NCBI GenBank assembly: GCA_029779695.1
Contig: JAKPAB010000200.1
Span: 62,001-126,000, forward strand
DNA length: 64,000 nucleotides
From: Bacillota bacterium
GTDB lineage: Bacteria; Bacillota; Clostridia; Lachnospirales; Lachnospiraceae
Direction of reading: 5' to 3'
The notes beneath the pieces were generated by a model, which searched no databases, was not told where the DNA came from, and saw only the letters and a list, made by a program, of their open reading frames with translations. This document shows, piece after piece, positions 16,279 to 25,443 of this stretch (within the stretch, counting starts at the first letter, position 1; the number at the start of each line of letters is the position of its first letter). Position numbers and translations under genes: made by a program.

Positions 16279-18342
16279 TTATAGATTTGTGTATAGTTTT
16301 TCCCGCTCTTTATCCCGCAAAAGTTTTAAATATTTGTTTTCAGGATTATTAAGCTCAGGATCTAATTTAATAATACTTTCAGCGTCTGCTGAAGCAGCTT
16401 CTAAAAGGGCAGCATCTTGATAAATATCAGCAATAGTAAATGAAGAATCTCCACTTTGCCTGATGCCCTCAAAATCACCAGGTCCTCTTAATGCAAGGTC
16501 CTTTTCTGCAATTACAAATCCATCATTTGACTCATGAAGAACATTTAATCTGTCGCTAGCTTTTTGGTTCTTTTTGGATGAACTATTTACTAGTATACAG
16601 TATGATTGATATTTTCCACGTCCTACTCTGCCTCTAAGCTGATGAAGTGATGCCAGACCAAATCTATCTGCATTTTCAATTATCATTACCGAAGCATTAG
16701 ATACATTTACGCCAACTTCGATTACTGTTGTAGAAACTAGGATATCTATTTTTCCATCTTTAAAATTCTGCATTATAAAATCTTTTTCAGTAGATTTAAG
16801 CTTGCCATGAATGATTTCAATATCTACACCATTTCCAAAAGCATCTTGAAGCATATCTCTATAGTCATGGACATTCTCACCATCTATATTATCTGAAGCC
16901 TCAACAAGAGGACATACAATATAGACTTGTCTTCCTTTTTTTATCTCAGATGCTGCCATCTTCCAGGCAGTGCTTCGCATACCGCTGTCTATAACTGCCG
17001 TTTTAATTTTCAGTCTTTCCTTCGGTAGTTCCTTTATAATAGAAACATTCATTCCGTTATATAGAATAAGGGCCAATGTTCTAGGAATTGGCGTTGCTGA
17101 TAATAACAGTGAAAATGGTGCACCTCCCTTTTCTGAAAGGATCTTTCTTTGTTTTACTCCGAATCGATGCTGCTCATCAGTAACTGTAAGACCAAGGGAA
17201 TAATACGTTAGTCCCTCTTGGATCAATGCATGCGTACCGATTACAAAGCTAGCATCCCCAGCTTTTACCTGTTCATATGCAATCTTTTTTTCACTTTTCT
17301 TCATAGATCCGACAATAAGCACAACTGAAAATGGAAGGTTATACTTTGATATCATTTCAAGAAAATAATAATAGTGCTGTCTTGCCAATACTTCAGTTGG
17401 TGCCATAAGGCTGGATTGATAACCACTTTCAGCCATCATAAGCATGCTTAAAAAAGCAATTATAGTTTTACCGCATCCTACATCGCCCTGTATCAATCTT
17501 TCTGTTATATTTTTTCCGACAAAATCATTAGTTATTGATTCAAATGCTGATTTTTGACCATCTGTAAGTGAAAACGGAAGACCATCAATTACTGCATCAG
17601 TATATTCACGCTTATCAATATTAAAATTATTATTTACAATTTCTCTTGATAACTCTTCAGATTTTGATTCCAGAAAAAACTGGAGTAGTTCTTCATATAC
17701 AAATCTGTTTCTAGCCAATATAAGTTGTTCTTCTGACTCAGGGAAATGCATGTATTTAACAGCATCATGATAATTAATAAGGTGATTTTTCTTGACGATG
17801 TTATCCGGAAGCATTTCCTCTTCTTGCTCAAACAACCCAAGTGCTTCCTTAACTGCTTTCTCAATTATTTTCTGAGAAAGACCCTTAGTGGTGCTATACA
17901 CAGGATTAGGACGTTTTATAATATAATAATACTCATCTGGCACAAAAAAAGATGGTTGTTCGATCCTTATTTTTTGATCTTTTTCAGACACCCTTCCATA
18001 AAAAACATATGGAATTCCAAGCGTTATGTTGTTCCGGATATATGGCATTCTATACCATATTATTTCAATTGTTCCTTCTTCTGTATCACAACGTGCCGTT
18101 TGAATAGATATATTTTTAAAATATCGAACACTTATTGGTCTGTGAACGATACCCAAAACAGCTTGATAATTTCCCGACTCAAGATTTGATATTTTTTCAG
18201 GCAATGTATAATTTTTATAATCACGCGGAAAAAAGAGGAGTATATCACGTAAAGTGTATACTCCTATCTTATTAAAAAGCTTTTCAGTTTTACCACCTAT
18301 TCCCTTAACGTTACAAATAGATGAGTCGAGAAGCAAATTCAT
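16279..18342 (-). CDS. recG: ATP-dependent DNA helicase RecG
   Basis: 687 residues, full length. Branch-migrates Holliday junctions and reverses stalled forks. N-terminal wedge/OB domain (~60-150), Walker A GDVGCGKT (~285-292), motif II DEQHRFG, motif VI-type QLRGRVGRGKYQSYCIL, and the RecG-specific GDFEGIRQSG near 630. It starts one base after the fakA-like gene ends. Confidence 0.96.
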   Translation of the reverse strand: MNLLLDSSICNVKGIGGKTEKLFNKIGVYTLRDILLFFPRDYKNYTLPEKISNLESGNYQAVLGIVHRPISVRYFKNISIQTARCDTEEGTIEIIWYRMPYIRNNITLGIPYVFYGRVSEKDQKIRIEQPSFFVPDEYYYIIKRPNPVYSTTKGLSQKIIEKAVKEALGLFEQEEEMLPDNIVKKNHLINYHDAVKYMHFPESEEQLILARNRFVYEELLQFFLESKSEELSREIVNNNFNIDKREYTDAVIDGLPFSLTDGQKSAFESITNDFVGKNITERLIQGDVGCGKTIIAFLSMLMMAESGYQSSLMAPTEVLARQHYYYFLEMISKYNLPFSVVLIVGSMKKSEKKIAYEQVKAGDASFVIGTHALIQEGLTYYSLGLTVTDEQHRFGVKQRKILSEKGGAPFSLLLSATPIPRTLALILYNGMNVSIIKELPKERLKIKTAVIDSGMRSTAWKMAASEIKKGRQVYIVCPLVEASDNIDGENVHDYRDMLQDAFGNGVDIEIIHGKLKSTEKDFIMQNFKDGKIDILVSTTVIEVGVNVSNASVMIIENADRFGLASLHQLRGRVGRGKYQSYCILVNSSSKKNQKASDRLNVLHESNDGFVIAEKDLALRGPGDFEGIRQSGDSSFTIADIYQDAALLEAASADAESIIKLDPELNNPENKYLKLLRDKEREKLYTNL

Positions 18343-18343
18343 T

Positions 18344-19993
18344 TTATTCTACGCTTGTCACATAATAGTAAACAGGCTGTCCTCCATTTTCAAGATCAAT
18401 CTCAAGATTAGGAAATTTCGCTTGGATAAAGTTCTTGGTTTCTTCAGCTTCACCTTCAGTGACATCCTCGCCATAATATATAGTAATTATAGAAGACATA
18501 TCATCAACCATATTTTCCAGCATTTCAATGAAAACATCGTTTCTGTTTCGGCCAACCGACAAGAGTCCAGAATCACCAATTCCCATAAAATCACCGGCAG
18601 TGATTTCTTTGTCATCAATCATTGTGTTTCTTACAGCGTATGTTATCTCTCCAGTTTTTACATTCTGGATTTCATTCTCCATGCTCTCTTTATTTTCTTC
18701 TACGCTACTATCGGGAAGAAAATTAATAAGTGCTGTTATACCCTGCGGAACAGATTTTGTCGGAATTACAATAATATTTTTATCTTTACATAGTAATGCA
18801 GCCTGATTAGCAGCAAGAATAATATTTTTATTATTAGGAAGAACAAAAACATTGTCACAATTTATTTTCTCAACTGCATTTAATATATCGTCAGTACTTG
18901 GATTCATTGTCTGTCCACCTGTTATACAGACATCACATCCAAGATCAGAGAATATCCTGCTCATGCCTTCTCCAGCCATTACTGCGACAAATCCCATTGC
19001 TTTTTTCTCTGTTGAATCCGCTTTCGTTGTAGTTGCATATGAGCTATCAGAGTCCGATGTTGACTCCGGTCTGATGAATCCCTCTTTATCGCCATTGTTT
19101 TTCAATTCAATTTCATGAAGGCTTCCAAGCTCGAGAGCTTTTCTGAAAATATCGCCAGGATTATCCGTATCAAGAGAAGCTGAAATATATAAATCTTTTT
19201 TATCGATTATTACATTACCGCCTGAAAGAGAGAGATATGATGCAAATCCATCTTTTCTGTCATCTGTTGTATGTTTTGCAGGTACAAGTACAAAACTAAG
19301 ATGATAATTAAAAATTCTTTCATCACTTGTGGACTCTTTTTCTTCATCAGATACTAATGAAAGATCTACCTTCTCGCCGGAAATATACTTATAAGCACCT
19401 CTTAAAATTTCAAGAAGTCCAGCTCCACCTGAGTCTACAACACCTGCCTGTTTAAGTACAGGAAGAAGATCAGGAGTCTTTTGAAGTACTCTATCACCTT
19501 CTTCTACAAGCTCTTCCAAAAAATAAACTATATCATCTGTCTCTTCAGCAAGCAAAATCGCCCTATCAGAGATTCCTCTAGCAACAGTAAGTATAGTTCC
19601 TTCTTTTGGCTTCATTACAGCCTTGTATGCTGTTTCTGTTGCTCTCTCACAACCTCTTGCAAGCACATCGACATCGATAACTTCTTCAGCCTTAACAATT
19701 TTTGTAAAACCACGAAGAAGCTGTGATAAAATTACTCCAGAATTTCCTCTGGCCCCTCGAAGTGATCCAGATGACATTGCCTTACAAACTGACTTAATAT
19801 CAGCATCATCACCAAGTTCATGAACAGCCTTGGCAGCAGACATAACCGTCATAGTCATGTTTGTACCAGTATCCCCATCTGGAACAGGAAATACATTAAG
19901 TTCATTTATCTCATCTTTTTTTGCTTCAAGGCTCTTTGCACCGGACAAAAAGGCATTTGAAAGCTTCTTTGCATCTAAAGTCTTAAGTTCCAC
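18344..19993 (-). CDS. DAK2/DhaL-domain protein, FakA-like fatty acid kinase subunit
   Basis: 549 residues, GTG start at 19993 with GAGGAGGAATATAA upstream. FakA phosphorylates fatty acids bound to FakB (DegV) proteins. N-terminal DhaL domain (~10-205) with NVFPVPDGDTGTNMTMTV and the SLRGARGNSGVILSQLLRG loop, both ATP/Mg-binding signatures. The middle holds a variable Ser/Thr/Asp-rich linker (~300-330); the C-terminal domain includes GFVAVMAGEGMSRIFSDLG and PNNKNIILAANQAA. No fakB gene in the window. The asp23-fakA-recG order is typical of Firmicutes. Confidence 0.9.
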   Translation of the reverse strand: MELKTLDAKKLSNAFLSGAKSLEAKKDEINELNVFPVPDGDTGTNMTMTVMSAAKAVHELGDDADIKSVCKAMSSGSLRGARGNSGVILSQLLRGFTKIVKAEEVIDVDVLARGCERATETAYKAVMKPKEGTILTVARGISDRAILLAEETDDIVYFLEELVEEGDRVLQKTPDLLPVLKQAGVVDSGGAGLLEILRGAYKYISGEKVDLSLVSDEEKESTSDERIFNYHLSFVLVPAKHTTDDRKDGFASYLSLSGGNVIIDKKDLYISASLDTDNPGDIFRKALELGSLHEIELKNNGDKEGFIRPESTSDSDSSYATTTKADSTEKKAMGFVAVMAGEGMSRIFSDLGCDVCITGGQTMNPSTDDILNAVEKINCDNVFVLPNNKNIILAANQAALLCKDKNIIVIPTKSVPQGITALINFLPDSSVEENKESMENEIQNVKTGEITYAVRNTMIDDKEITAGDFMGIGDSGLLSVGRNRNDVFIEMLENMVDDMSSIITIYYGEDVTEGEAEETKNFIQAKFPNLEIDLENGGQPVYYYVTSVE

Positions 19994-20005
19994 TTATATT
20001 CCTCC

Positions 20006-20365
20006 TCAATCGATGACACGTACACCTTCGACAAATATATTGATCTTGTCAACCTTCAGACCCGTATATTCTTCGACTTTATAACTTACGGTCTCAATAA
20101 GATTATCGCAAACTGTGAGTATATTAACGCCAAAAGACACAATGACATGAAAATCAAGTGATATTTTATTATTGTCTTCCATGATTACGCTTATTCCATG
20201 ATTAAGGTAATCCTTTTTTAACAGCTTAACTAAGCCATCTTTCATATTAACGGCAGCCATACCAACGATTCCGAAGCATTCAACTGCTACAGATCCCGCA
20301 TAGGTTGCAATGACATTTTCGTCAATAATAATTCTCCCGAGTTTTGTTTCCATCTCTCCCTGCAT
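20006..20365 (-). CDS. Asp23/Gls24 family envelope stress protein (YloU-like)
   Basis: 119 residues. Asp23 proteins are envelope-associated and linked to alkaline or wall stress. Seen: LGRIIIDENVIATYAGSVAV near the start, ECFGIVGMAAVNMKDGL, ISLDFHVIVSFGVNILTVCD, and the ending VDKINIFVEGVRV, all typical. The start ATG 20365 has GGAGG five bases upstream. Twelve bases separate it from the fakA-like gene. Confidence 0.9.
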   Translation of the reverse strand: MQGEMETKLGRIIIDENVIATYAGSVAVECFGIVGMAAVNMKDGLVKLLKKDYLNHGISVIMEDNNKISLDFHVIVSFGVNILTVCDNLIETVSYKVEEYTGLKVDKINIFVEGVRVID

Positions 20366-20415
20366 ATTGACCTCCGAAATAAAATATTAATCCTAACAAT
20401 TGTTTCATTTATTAC

Positions 20416-20444
20416 ATTATAGTTAATTATTTGGAAAATATAAA
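20416..20444 (-). promoter_or_regulatory. Probable promoter of asp23-fakA-recG-rqcH
   Basis: Minus strand: -35 TTTATA (20444-20439), 17-base spacer, -10 TATAAT (20421-20416). The -10 is perfect, the -35 is 4 of 6. It overlaps the U-tract of the rpmB terminator, so one transcription unit ends where the next begins. Confidence 0.55.
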
Positions 20445-20475
20445 GAAAAAGTACGCGGAAGTTGATTCCGCGTAC
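20445..20475 (-). terminator. Intrinsic terminator of rpmB
   Basis: Minus strand: perfect 10 bp stem GTACGCGGAA / TTCCGCGTAC with a five-base loop (20475-20451), followed by TTTTTCTTTA. It lies ~80 bases after the rpmB stop. Confidence 0.92.
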
Positions 20476-20553
20476 CGCAAAAATTAGTTTAACCAAAGAA
20501 TTTCTTTAGTTTAATCTGGGCAGACTACGCCAGATTCACGTAAAATCTCAAGA

Positions 20554-20739
20554 TCAAGCACGCTCTACACTACCGGAGCGAAGACATGAAGTACATACAT
20601 GAAGTTTCTTAGGTGTTCCTTCGATTACACATCTAACAGACTTCACATTTGATTTCCATATTTTGTTGGATCTTCTATGAGAATGGCTCACCTTAATTCC
20701 AAAATGAGCTCCTTTTCCGCAGATATCACACTTTGCCAT
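20554..20739 (-). CDS. rpmB: 50S ribosomal protein L28
   Basis: 61 residues from ATG 20739 (MAKCDICGKGAHFG), with AGGAGGTG eight bases upstream; in-frame codons further upstream belong to the leader. L28 is a component of the large ribosomal subunit. Two CxxC pairs, CDIC near the start and CTSC near residue 52, make this the zinc-binding form. It has its own promoter and terminator, i.e. it is monocistronic between the gerW and asp23 operons. Confidence 0.95.
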   Translation of the reverse strand: MAKCDICGKGAHFGIKVSHSHRRSNKIWKSNVKSVRCVIEGTPKKLHVCTSCLRSGSVERA

Positions 20740-20795
20740 CCTGCTACACCTCCTAAAGACCTTTTCATAGGTCGAATTCTCGTGACAACATTGAT

Positions 20796-20824
20796 ATATT
20801 ATCAAAACCACATATAAAAAGCAA
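20796..20824 (-). promoter_or_regulatory. Probable rpmB promoter and short leader hairpin
   Basis: Minus strand: -35 TTGCTT (20824-20819), 17-base spacer ending in TGA, -10 TAATAT (20801-20796), i.e. an extended -10 (TGnTAATAT). The ~50-base leader has a hairpin GACCT, six-base loop, AGGTC immediately before the ribosome site. Confidence 0.55.
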
Positions 20825-20878
20825 GAGAAATTTTGCAAACAATATTTTCAAAGATACATTACAAAATCAAAAGGAAAA

Positions 20879-21292
20879 TTACTCTTCTGAATCAAAATCC
20901 TCATAAGCCATATCTTCGGTGTCATCATCAAATTTATCTTTATCGTTCTTATCTTTTTTGAAATGAGAAACGACTTCTGGAATCAATTCAATTATCCTAT
21001 CAATATTCTTATCCTGTGAGACTCTAAGTAATCTAACGTTTCCATCATGAATAACCAGAAATCCGTTGGGAACCATCTTACCACCAAGACCACCACCACC
21101 ATTGTTGTGTTCATCATTATCAAAGGCACCTGCTGCTACTCCAAATGAAACATTTATTAGAGGAACAATTGTTGTATCTCCAACAACTTTGGGTTCTCCA
21201 ACTACAGTTTTTGTAGTGAGAAACGTCTCCATACCTTCAAAAAGTGACTCTACAATTGGTTTAAATTCTGCCTTTTCGTTTTCTTTTCCCAT
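20879..21292 (-). CDS. GerW/YtfJ family protein
   Basis: 137 residues. YtfJ/GerW is a spore germination-related protein in Bacillus, widespread also in Clostridia. Seen: ESLFEGMETFLTTKTVVGEP, TIVPLINVSFGVAAGAF, a Gly-rich loop with NNGGGGLGGKM, and PNGFLVIHDGNVRLLRV. The last ~30 residues are acidic and charged. It follows the DUF2953 protein, which is also the ytfI-ytfJ arrangement of Bacillus. Presence suggests, but does not prove, sporulation ability. Confidence 0.9.
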   Translation of the reverse strand: MGKENEKAEFKPIVESLFEGMETFLTTKTVVGEPKVVGDTTIVPLINVSFGVAAGAFDNDEHNNGGGGLGGKMVPNGFLVIHDGNVRLLRVSQDKNIDRIIELIPEVVSHFKKDKNDKDKFDDDTEDMAYEDFDSEE

Positions 21293-21296
21293 CTTT

Positions 21297-22286
21297 TTAA
21301 CCTCCGATTTTTAATGTAATTTTCTTAATGTCTTTATCAGTGAAAATTTTAAATATCAAAATCAAAATCCATAGAAGCATTATACTTCCTTTAACCCTTA
21401 TATGTCCACGAACAAACGGTTCATCTGCAGTGAAATCAGGACATATGCCTGCTCCATCAGCATACACTATCGGGATCCAAGAGATAACTCCTGTTGCTAA
21501 CCCTGTGAGATCCGGTTCTCCTAGAGAATAAATAAGCTTAGTATTATATACTTTTAATCTTAAATGCCTAAAAAGATTCTTTATCAGTGCAATTATTTTT
21601 TTTAAAGCTTTTTTGTTTTTTTTATCTGTGATTTTTTCAAAAAGATTCTTTATTTTTGAGAAAAAATCATCGTTATCTTCGCTTGCTTCTTTTTTATTTT
21701 TTGCTTCTTTCTTGTTATTTGAATTTTCTTTGCCTGAATGTTCTTCGCTTAAACGTCCTTCAGCTGAATGCTCTTTTTCTTGATTCTCTTTGTCTGAATG
21801 CTTTTCGTCTAAATTTTCTTCTAATGATATTTTGGGGTTTGGATCAGCAAAATCTTTTGCTTTTTCATATACAAATGATTTATCACATGGTGCATGTACA
21901 TCATCCTCAATATTCTTTTTGTTATCTAAATATAAACCGTTTTTTTTATTTTCAGGTTCTTCGCTTGTTTTTTTATTATTCTTATTTTGCTTATTGTTAC
22001 TATGTTTTTTATTGTTCTTATGCTTTTTATGCTGCTTTTTTCCTGATGTATCAAATATCTTAATAAGTCCCCAAAAAATATAAGCCCTAATTGATAGCTC
22101 TTTTTCATAAAAAGCTTTAATTCTGAAAAAATATATTCCGCTTGAAACCGAGCCTGATGCATTCGAATCCAAATTATCAATTTTAGAATCAAGTCTAAGA
22201 TGCCAAGGTAAGAAAATCAACATGCATAATATCAAAAGCACAGACAAAAGTATGATTCCAATAATTTTTAATATCAAGAATATCAT
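21297..22286 (-). CDS. DUF2953 domain membrane protein (YtfI-like) with charged linker
   Basis: 329 residues. One membrane helix at residues 1-25 (MIFLILKIIGIILLSVLLIL) and one near 300-318 (IMLLWILILIFKIF). The DUF2953 core is split: a first part (~25-85), then a very hydrophilic linker (~85-215) of Lys/Asn/His then Glu/Lys/Ser repeats such as EKHSDKENQ and EEHSGKEN, then the second part with KVYNTKLIYSLGEPDLTGLA and VRGHIRVKGSI. Function unknown. Its position before gerW supports a sporulation-associated role. The linker is much longer than I expect for the family. Confidence 0.82.
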   Translation of the reverse strand: MIFLILKIIGIILLSVLLILCMLIFLPWHLRLDSKIDNLDSNASGSVSSGIYFFRIKAFYEKELSIRAYIFWGLIKIFDTSGKKQHKKHKNNKKHSNNKQNKNNKKTSEEPENKKNGLYLDNKKNIEDDVHAPCDKSFVYEKAKDFADPNPKISLEENLDEKHSDKENQEKEHSAEGRLSEEHSGKENSNNKKEAKNKKEASEDNDDFFSKIKNLFEKITDKKNKKALKKIIALIKNLFRHLRLKVYNTKLIYSLGEPDLTGLATGVISWIPIVYADGAGICPDFTADEPFVRGHIRVKGSIMLLWILILIFKIFTDKDIKKITLKIGG

Positions 22287-22288
22287 AT

Positions 22289-22621
22289 TTATCTACCGTT
22301 TCTTTTATGAATATAGGTATAAATATCTGCAGTTCCTGTCTCTTTTAGTGCCTTCTCTGTAAGAGAAACTATTAGATCTTCCATTTCTTTTCTACCAATT
22401 GTAACGCCAACGAGAATCCCATCTCTTTTATATAGCTGACGTTTATTATATTCCATCATAGTATAGACATATAGCATATCAGAATTAACTTCACATGTAA
22501 CACAATAATATATGTTCTTATGAGGAAATGACGCACTAACAAGACCCTTTAATACTTCACTTCGGGTATTAGATTCCATATTTATTTTATCTGATATAAA
22601 CATATCTATATAGGGTGTCAT
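22289..22621 (-). CDS. Small conserved-context hypothetical protein
   Basis: 110 residues, not recognised. No signal peptide or membrane helix. Composition is ordinary for a soluble alpha/beta protein: KNIYYCVTCEVNSDMLYVYT suggests beta strands, and KEMEDLIVSLTEKALKETG an amphipathic helix. Contains two cysteines in YYCVTCE. It lies 21 bases after the PBP gene and three before the DUF2953 gene, so is co-transcribed with cell-wall and sporulation-type genes. No function can be proposed from sequence. Confidence 0.7.
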   Translation of the reverse strand: MTPYIDMFISDKINMESNTRSEVLKGLVSASFPHKNIYYCVTCEVNSDMLYVYTMMEYNKRQLYKRDGILVGVTIGRKEMEDLIVSLTEKALKETGTADIYTYIHKRNGR

Positions 22622-22642
22622 ATAAGCCTCTTTTATATATAA

Positions 22643-24139
22643 CTACTTAAAGCATGCACTAAAGATCTTACTTGCTGCCGTATATGCATGAGACGATGTA
22701 TCCTCCAATAAAACACATAAGCACACTGTTTTTTCACCATTGTCTGCAAAACCTACAAACCACGAATGAGTGTCTCCCTTAGAATTAAACTCTGCAGTTC
22801 CTGTCTTACCATAAGCTGTATAGGATGGATCTTTAAAAGCACTTTTTGCGGTTCCATCTGTAACAACTTTTCTCATAAGTGTCTTTAATGTTTCCGCATC
22901 ATCAGCGGTCATAAGTGATTTGTACTTTTTCGGCGAGTTAGACGAAACCATATCACCATCTTTACTCTCTATATGATCAACATCATACGGAACCATAAGC
23001 TCACCATTATTGGCAATAGCTGAAGCAATAAGCGCCATATGATAAGGCGATACCGTGGTTTTACCCTGTCCAAATGAAGTAGCCATCACCATCGGTTCAT
23101 CATCATCCTTACTCAGTTTAAAAGAACTTTTCGCCTTGTTTGAAAATTTTCCGGGAAGAGTCTTATTAAACAAAAGCTGATCTGTGATCGTATCAAAATC
23201 AGTTATATCACATTTTAATCCTATTTGTGAGAATGCAATATTACATGAATTACTAAAAGCCTGAGTCACATCCTGATTGCCATGGGACTCATTATTGGCA
23301 CAATGTACTGTATATCCACCTTTTGTAAACTCACCGTTACAATCGAATCTGTCTGTTAATTCACCTCCACTATGAAGATAGCTTAAAACAGTTGCAATCT
23401 TAAATGTAGAGCCGGGCGGATATTTTCCCTGCAAAACCCTATTTAAAAGTTGGGCATCATTAGAACTCGAAATACTCTTCCAGTTCTGACTAGCTGTATT
23501 AGGATCAAACGATGGTTTCGAAACCTCTGCCAAAATCTTACCTGTGTCTGGCTCAATAACGATTGCAGCTCCCTTTTCAGTGGTAATCGCATCAAAACAC
23601 GCTTTTTGAATATTGGTATCAAGTGTAGAAACAATTGTATCGCCTTGGCTCTTTTTACCAGATAATTCATTTTGAACTCTGTCTACAACATATGAATGTG
23701 ATCTAAGTAGATCAAAATTATTTTCAAGTTCCAATCCTGTCATTCCATTAACTGCGTACCCAACTGAGTGGCAGAATTCTTCTCCATATGGATAACTTCT
23801 TTGAAGTGTTCCATCTTTATTCTGAACAGTTGTAGCCAGAACATTTCCATCAGATGATTTAATATCACCTCTTATAACACTGTCACTTAAATTATTGATT
23901 CTTGGATTATATGGGTTATTTATAAATGACTCACTTTTAAATCCAAGAAAATAGCATAAATACGCAGTCATTGCAAGGAAAATAAATAAATAAACATATG
24001 TTATTGTAGCAAATCTATTATTTATCTTGTTTTTTTCTGATCTGCTTAAATTCTTATCTCTAATTACATTATGTTTTTCTTTAATGACATTATTATCTTT
24101 TAAATCATTTAAATCTTTTACATCTCTTACATTTTTCAT
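22643..24139 (-). CDS. Penicillin-binding protein (transpeptidase, PbpA/SpoVD-like)
   Basis: 498 residues from ATG 24139, which overlaps the FtsW/RodA stop by four bases (ATGA). Cross-links peptidoglycan. An N-terminal cytoplasmic tail of ~45 charged residues precedes a membrane helix (YVYLFIFLAMTAYLCYFLG). The transpeptidase has GSTFK (active-site SxxK), SNSCN (SxN) and GKTGTAEF (KTG). The pairing with FtsW/RodA means it is the class B partner of that glycosyltransferase. It lacks PASTA domains. The tail with KDLNDLKDNN-type repeats is unusual. Confidence 0.9.
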   Translation of the reverse strand: MKNVRDVKDLNDLKDNNVIKEKHNVIRDKNLSRSEKNKINNRFATITYVYLFIFLAMTAYLCYFLGFKSESFINNPYNPRINNLSDSVIRGDIKSSDGNVLATTVQNKDGTLQRSYPYGEEFCHSVGYAVNGMTGLELENNFDLLRSHSYVVDRVQNELSGKKSQGDTIVSTLDTNIQKACFDAITTEKGAAIVIEPDTGKILAEVSKPSFDPNTASQNWKSISSSNDAQLLNRVLQGKYPPGSTFKIATVLSYLHSGGELTDRFDCNGEFTKGGYTVHCANNESHGNQDVTQAFSNSCNIAFSQIGLKCDITDFDTITDQLLFNKTLPGKFSNKAKSSFKLSKDDDEPMVMATSFGQGKTTVSPYHMALIASAIANNGELMVPYDVDHIESKDGDMVSSNSPKKYKSLMTADDAETLKTLMRKVVTDGTAKSAFKDPSYTAYGKTGTAEFNSKGDTHSWFVGFADNGEKTVCLCVLLEDTSSHAYTAASKIFSACFK

Positions 24140-25443
24140 GCTTTCACTTCTTTCTTCATGCCCATTCCCTGTATACATGAAAACATAATAAAGAACGCAA
24201 TCGTAGAGCTTCCTCCTGCGCTTATAAATGGCAATGTAACACCTGTTGACGGGATGAATTTAATTACTCCTCCAATTGACAAAAAACTCTGAAATCCAAA
24301 AGCAATGCCAAATCCGGCAGCAGCTAGTGATGAAAACGTATCTTTTTTTTGCATTGCAAGATTCATGATAAGAATTATACAACTTACATACGTAAAAATT
24401 AGACATATTCCAAAAACAGCACCCAGTTCCTCTGAAATAGCGGCAAATATAAAATCCTTAGACACAACGGGTATTTTTTCTGGCATACCAAGTGTAAGTC
24501 CTGAGCCTACCCAGCTTCCGGTTCCAATTGCAAAAAGAGACTGGGATACCTGATATCCGGCATTATCAATAACTGAAATTGGATCTATCCAAGCAGATAT
24601 TCTGCTTTGAACATGAGCCATCAGCTTACCTACAAGGAAAAGTCCAGACACAACAAGTGTTCCTCCTGATACTAAGATCCATAATTTTGCAGTCTTTAGG
24701 TATACCAGAAGTAAAAAGATCATAAAAAGAATAACGGCACCGCCAAGATCTCTTGAAAGCACTAGAATTCCTATGTGTATGAAAGAGACAATTGTAAGAA
24801 TGAGATAATCTCTCCCATTTTTTGCTTTCTTTAATGCCGCCGAAATTCCAAGAACAAAAAATATTTTAACAAATTCTGTTGGTTGAAAGCTAAATCCTCC
24901 AATATTTAAACTGATTTTTGCACCATAAACAGTCTGTCCGGCAACAAGAACAATTAGAAGACTTATGATACCTAAAACTGCATATAATTTTTGTAGATCT
25001 TCCCAAAAATCAAATTTTTTAATTAGTATAGGAATAATAGATGTAACTACTGCAGCAAAAATTGCGATTATTAGCTGTTTTATCGCTCTATCAGTGTTAA
25101 GTCTCGAAATAATTATCAGCCCTAATGACAAAAGCATACATAGATGGTTTAAAAGTGCATTATTGATACCTGTGTATGCGGCCTTGTAGATAATCTGAAG
25201 CGCGATAACAAGTGTGATCTCTGATACCATTAGAACTATATATGTGGCATTTTCTGTATTTAAATATAATATAACATTACATAAGGAAATAAGAAGAAGT
25301 GTCCATATGTTTTGAAGATAATATAATCCTTTTTCCTTGGACTTTGACAAGCCGCTTCTAAGCGCAAAAAAACCGTCAAATGTGTATAGAGCAAAAAGAA
25401 ATATGAGAATATATCTTGATATAATTGTGAAAAGTCTAACCAT
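24136..25443 (-). CDS. FtsW/RodA/SpoVE family peptidoglycan glycosyltransferase
   Basis: 435 residues with about ten hydrophobic helices. SEDS proteins polymerise glycan strands together with a class B PBP. Seen: FQPTEFVKIFFVLGISAAL, LGGAVILFMIFLLLVYL, and the late SIGGVIKFIPSTGVTLPFIS and GGSSTIAFF, matching the SEDS signature near the catalytic region. Residues ~1-110 add extra N-terminal helices. Whether it serves division, elongation or spore cortex cannot be told. It shares one base with the U32 peptidase stop. Confidence 0.9.
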   Translation of the reverse strand: MVRLFTIISRYILIFLFALYTFDGFFALRSGLSKSKEKGLYYLQNIWTLLLISLCNVILYLNTENATYIVLMVSEITLVIALQIIYKAAYTGINNALLNHLCMLLSLGLIIISRLNTDRAIKQLIIAIFAAVVTSIIPILIKKFDFWEDLQKLYAVLGIISLLIVLVAGQTVYGAKISLNIGGFSFQPTEFVKIFFVLGISAALKKAKNGRDYLILTIVSFIHIGILVLSRDLGGAVILFMIFLLLVYLKTAKLWILVSGGTLVVSGLFLVGKLMAHVQSRISAWIDPISVIDNAGYQVSQSLFAIGTGSWVGSGLTLGMPEKIPVVSKDFIFAAISEELGAVFGICLIFTYVSCIILIMNLAMQKKDTFSSLAAAGFGIAFGFQSFLSIGGVIKFIPSTGVTLPFISAGGSSTIAFFIMFSCIQGMGMKKEVKA

